Under the pieces are notes generated by a model that saw nothing but the letters and a program-made list of their open reading frames with translations, did no database searches and was not told the origin of the DNA. The position numbers and the translations under genes were made by a program. Shown one piece after another: positions 61,508 through 64,000 of a DNA stretch of 64,000 nucleotides. The stretch is from Protopterus annectens (taxonomy: Eukaryota; Chordata; Ceratodontiformes; Protopteridae), in the NCBI RefSeq assembly GCF_019279795.1, contig NC_056747.1, positions 1,000,590,906 to 1,000,654,905 on the forward strand, written 5' to 3'. Position 1 is the stretch's first letter, and every line of letters begins with the position of its first letter.

Positions 61508-63524
61508 TTTATTTATTTATTTATTTATTTATCTTACATTTGTTGACCGGGATAGTCCAACTGGATGCATGTCCATTTCCAGCAGAGGCCCGGGGAGAAA
61601 AGCTACAAGGGTAAGCAGATACAGCATTACATAATACCAGCATTACATATTACAAACAGATTATTTACAGAGATTACATAAGTAAGCAAGTTAAACATGT
61701 TCCACAGGTTAAAGTTAGTCCTGAGCACAAGTCAGGATTAAATTAAATTACACAGTAAACTGGTTAACAGATTTTACACATTCGAGTTAGCCAGGCTTGA
61801 TACATTGACATAGCCAGTTAAGTGACAAATGTTGTTTGAGTCTTGTGTTAAATTGACCTAAGGTGGAAAGTAAGGTAATATCAGCTGGAAGTGAGTTCCA
61901 GGATCTACTTACAGAGTTTACAAAGAGAGAATCACCGGCTGTGTTATTAAATTTGCTAGTCTGAATTAGTAGTTTGTTAGAGGATCGAAGCGGTCTAGGA
62001 TTGTTATAGGAGGTGATAATATTTGAAGTGCAGGAGTATTGTCTGGATTATAGAGGATTTTATAGGCCATAATCAGTTGGTTATACTGCATTAGGCTGGG
62101 TAGTTCAAACCAACCAAGCTGATTTAGACTGATGCAATGATGTGTCCTAAAAGGCAGCCCAGTGGCAAACCTGGCAATGTGGTTGTAGCAAATTGAGTGT
62201 TTGTTAAGGACAGTCTTGTTCATCTTCGAGAGTAGAGGGGATGCATACAGAAGGGTTGAAAGCAGGTGTGAGCGGGCTATGGCACTTTTAGCTGGAGGGG
62301 TTAGGAAGGCTTTTATTCAGTAAAGTGACCCTAGTTTTTTATTGATGGCTTTGATAATTTGGTTAACATGTAGGTCACATTTGAGATTATTGTCTACGAT
62401 GAATCCTAATAGTTTAGTAGATGGGTCAGGGGAGATTATTGTGCCATCAGTTGATGTTATGGTAAAGGTGAAAGCAGTAGACCTATGTGTTGGTGAAATA
62501 ACAGCAGTTTAGTTTATTTGGGATTTAGGATCAGATGATGTTCAGAAAGCCAGTTTTCTATTGTATTAAAGGTGGTCTGGGTAGCTGACCATAACTCTAC
62601 TGGAGATGTGGCTGAGCAGATCAGAGTAGAGTCATCAGCATATTGGATACAGCTGACTTTTAGGATGACAGTATATAGGTCGTTAATGACGATGGGGAAC
62701 AGCAAGGGCCCTAGTATAGAGCCTTGTGGTACTCTGAGGGTGTTAGGTAGAAGGTTAGAGAGTTTGTTCTGCCAGAGGCCAGCCTGCTGTCGACCATGCA
62801 GGTAGGATTGAAACCATTGGAAGGCTCCAGTATCTAGACAGAATGTTTGCAAGGTGTGGATTACAAGTTGGTGATCAACCATATTGTATGCCTTGGAAAG
62901 ATCCAAAAAGAGGGCTGAGGATATATAATTAGTGTTGCAAGTATGGTTTATGGTGTTAGTAAAGGATAGGATTCTTGAAGTAGTGCTGTGATGAGGACGG
63001 AAGCCATGCTGAGTGTCTGCCATAAGGCGATTTTGGATTAGGTGGTGCATGAATTGTCTACGAATAAAGTTTCCATAATCTTTGCAAGTGGAGAGAGTAT
63101 AGCTATTGGCCTATAATTGGAGAATTCAGTAGAGCTGCCTCCTTTGTGAAGTGGGATTACATAGGATATTTTCCAGATGGTGGGAAATTTAGATTCTACC
63201 ATGGTTTGTTTGATTAGTTTTGAGACGGGGTAAGCAATAGCATCAGCTGATTTTTGTAGGTACTCAGCAGGGAGTTGATCAGCAGAAAGTGTAGTGGGTT
63301 TTACTTTTTCAATCAAGGTACGGAGAAATGAAGTGGTGACTGGTTGGCAGCTGAACGCAAGTAGGTTTCTAGGGGTGCTACTTTCAGGACCAGGGGAGCT
63401 AGGAGGTAGATGGCTAGCTAGGGCTTGAAATGTCTCAGTAAAGAATTGGTCAAAACTATCAGAAACATCTTCAGGGGTTTTATCAATAGTAGCAGCAAGG
63501 ATTGGGGTTGAAGTTTGTCCAGGA
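61508..63524 (-). mobile_element. L2/CR1-group LINE copy C with 10-bp target duplication
   Basis: Minus-strand copy, 5' truncated between endonuclease and RT. Direct repeats TGTAATATAT flank it (61498-61507 and 63525-63534), and the 3' end on the left has an ATAAATAAA-repeat tail. Its RT is nearly open: ADQLPAEYLQ, VIPLHKGGSSTEFSNYRPIA, then in the second frame TQHGFRPHHSTTSRILSF, ALFLDLSKAYNMVDHQLVI, VPQGSILGPLLFPIVINDLY and IQYADDSTLICSAT. One frameshift near 63045 joins the two frames. The 3' UTR signature (CTTTTCTCCCCGGGCCTCTG, reverse strand) matches copies A and B. This is the youngest of the three. Confidence 0.92.
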
Positions 63525-63534
63525 TGTAATATAT

Positions 63535-64000
63535 ATGACATGCCACCTGACAGGGTATGGCATTACTGGGTTCAGAGAGCTCAGTCCCCAGATTGGCTGT
63601 GTGGTGGCATCCCACACATGTGTTGTACGTTCCTGGCCAAGGGTGATGGCTGACTGCATACATGTGGCAACTGTGACATTGCCATATTTCTCACATAAAC
63701 CACAACTGGACCATAGAGGTGATTCACAGGTTACCTTTGCACGTGCTACCCTAGTAGTGTGATTGCCATGGTGAGTACCAACACATAGGGCCAATGGGGA
63801 ACAACATACTGAAGGTGTGTATGTGTGGGTGTACCGCTACTGTTTTATAGCACTGGCATATATGACTGCACACGTAGGTAAATGCCAGGTAAGACATGTA
63901 CAATGTGTCACAGGCAACGTACATGCGTACAGGACAGACAGTGACGTTCTGTCATGTGTAAAGTTGGCATACGTATCGTACACTATGCAGATGTCACTAG
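63535..64000. other. Unassigned sequence to the window end
   Basis: Continues the sequence interrupted by LINE copy C. A minus-strand open frame (63483-63794) has no recognised domain. No terminal repeat matching the Harbinger left end is seen before the window stops. Confidence 0.4.

Noticed and set aside
52811-62000. Harbinger right terminal repeat at AATCCTGCAAATGG-type sites (57359, 57607, 59587)
   Set aside because: Only about 9 bases resemble the left end, and the sites recur in every satellite monomer, so they are not a transposon end.

Overview
This is a stretch of vertebrate nuclear DNA. It is dominated by one gene, a type I (acidic) keratin on the + strand, whose introns are packed with transposable elements. 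Six coding exons are present at 9421-9577, 11000-11161, 16186-16311, 22637-22857, 36971-37083 and 48782-48888. The first four are 157, 162, 126 and 221 bp, the standard type I keratin exon sizes. Together the six encode 294 residues and a stop: the end of coil 1B, linker L12, coil 2, the helix-termination motif and the tail. The head and coil 1A exons were not found and should lie upstream. The part seen here already spans 39.5 kb, with introns of 1.4, 5.0, 6.3, 14.1 and 11.7 kb. That expansion, plus a DANA/V-SINE-like SINE, CR1- and L2-like LINEs, DIRS elements and a Harbinger, points to a large-genome aquatic or amphibious vertebrate such as a lungfish, salamander, caecilian or bichir. The species cannot be fixed from sequence alone.

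Layout. 1-5100: an old A-rich L1/Tx1-type LINE on the minus strand, with a YADD motif near the window edge. 5100-7140: nothing recognised. 7150-9330: dinucleotide repeats and an L2-like LINE carrying a SINE with a 16-bp target duplication. 9421-22857: keratin exons 3-6; the introns hold a second L2-like LINE with a second SINE, microsatellites and several short fold-back elements. 22858-36970 (intron 6): three more fold-back elements and a CR1-type LINE. 37084-48781 (intron 7): a near full-length DIRS retrotransposon (about 39474-45066) joined head-to-tail to a truncated second one (about 45064-47330). 48889-49800: keratin 3' UTR. 50239-53000: a Harbinger DNA transposon with an open 383-residue transposase. 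53240-59530: several CR1 copies, one of which splits a ~217-249 bp tandem satellite (57302-59850). 61508-63524: a third L2-like LINE with a 10-bp target duplication.

The best candidate for something undescribed is a family of 250-660 bp fold-back elements scattered through the window. They share a central core and 5'-GGGTCTA-like ends, and three show 9-bp target duplications. Each copy, however, carries its own private pair of long inverted arms. Most copies directly abut TA or TG microsatellites.
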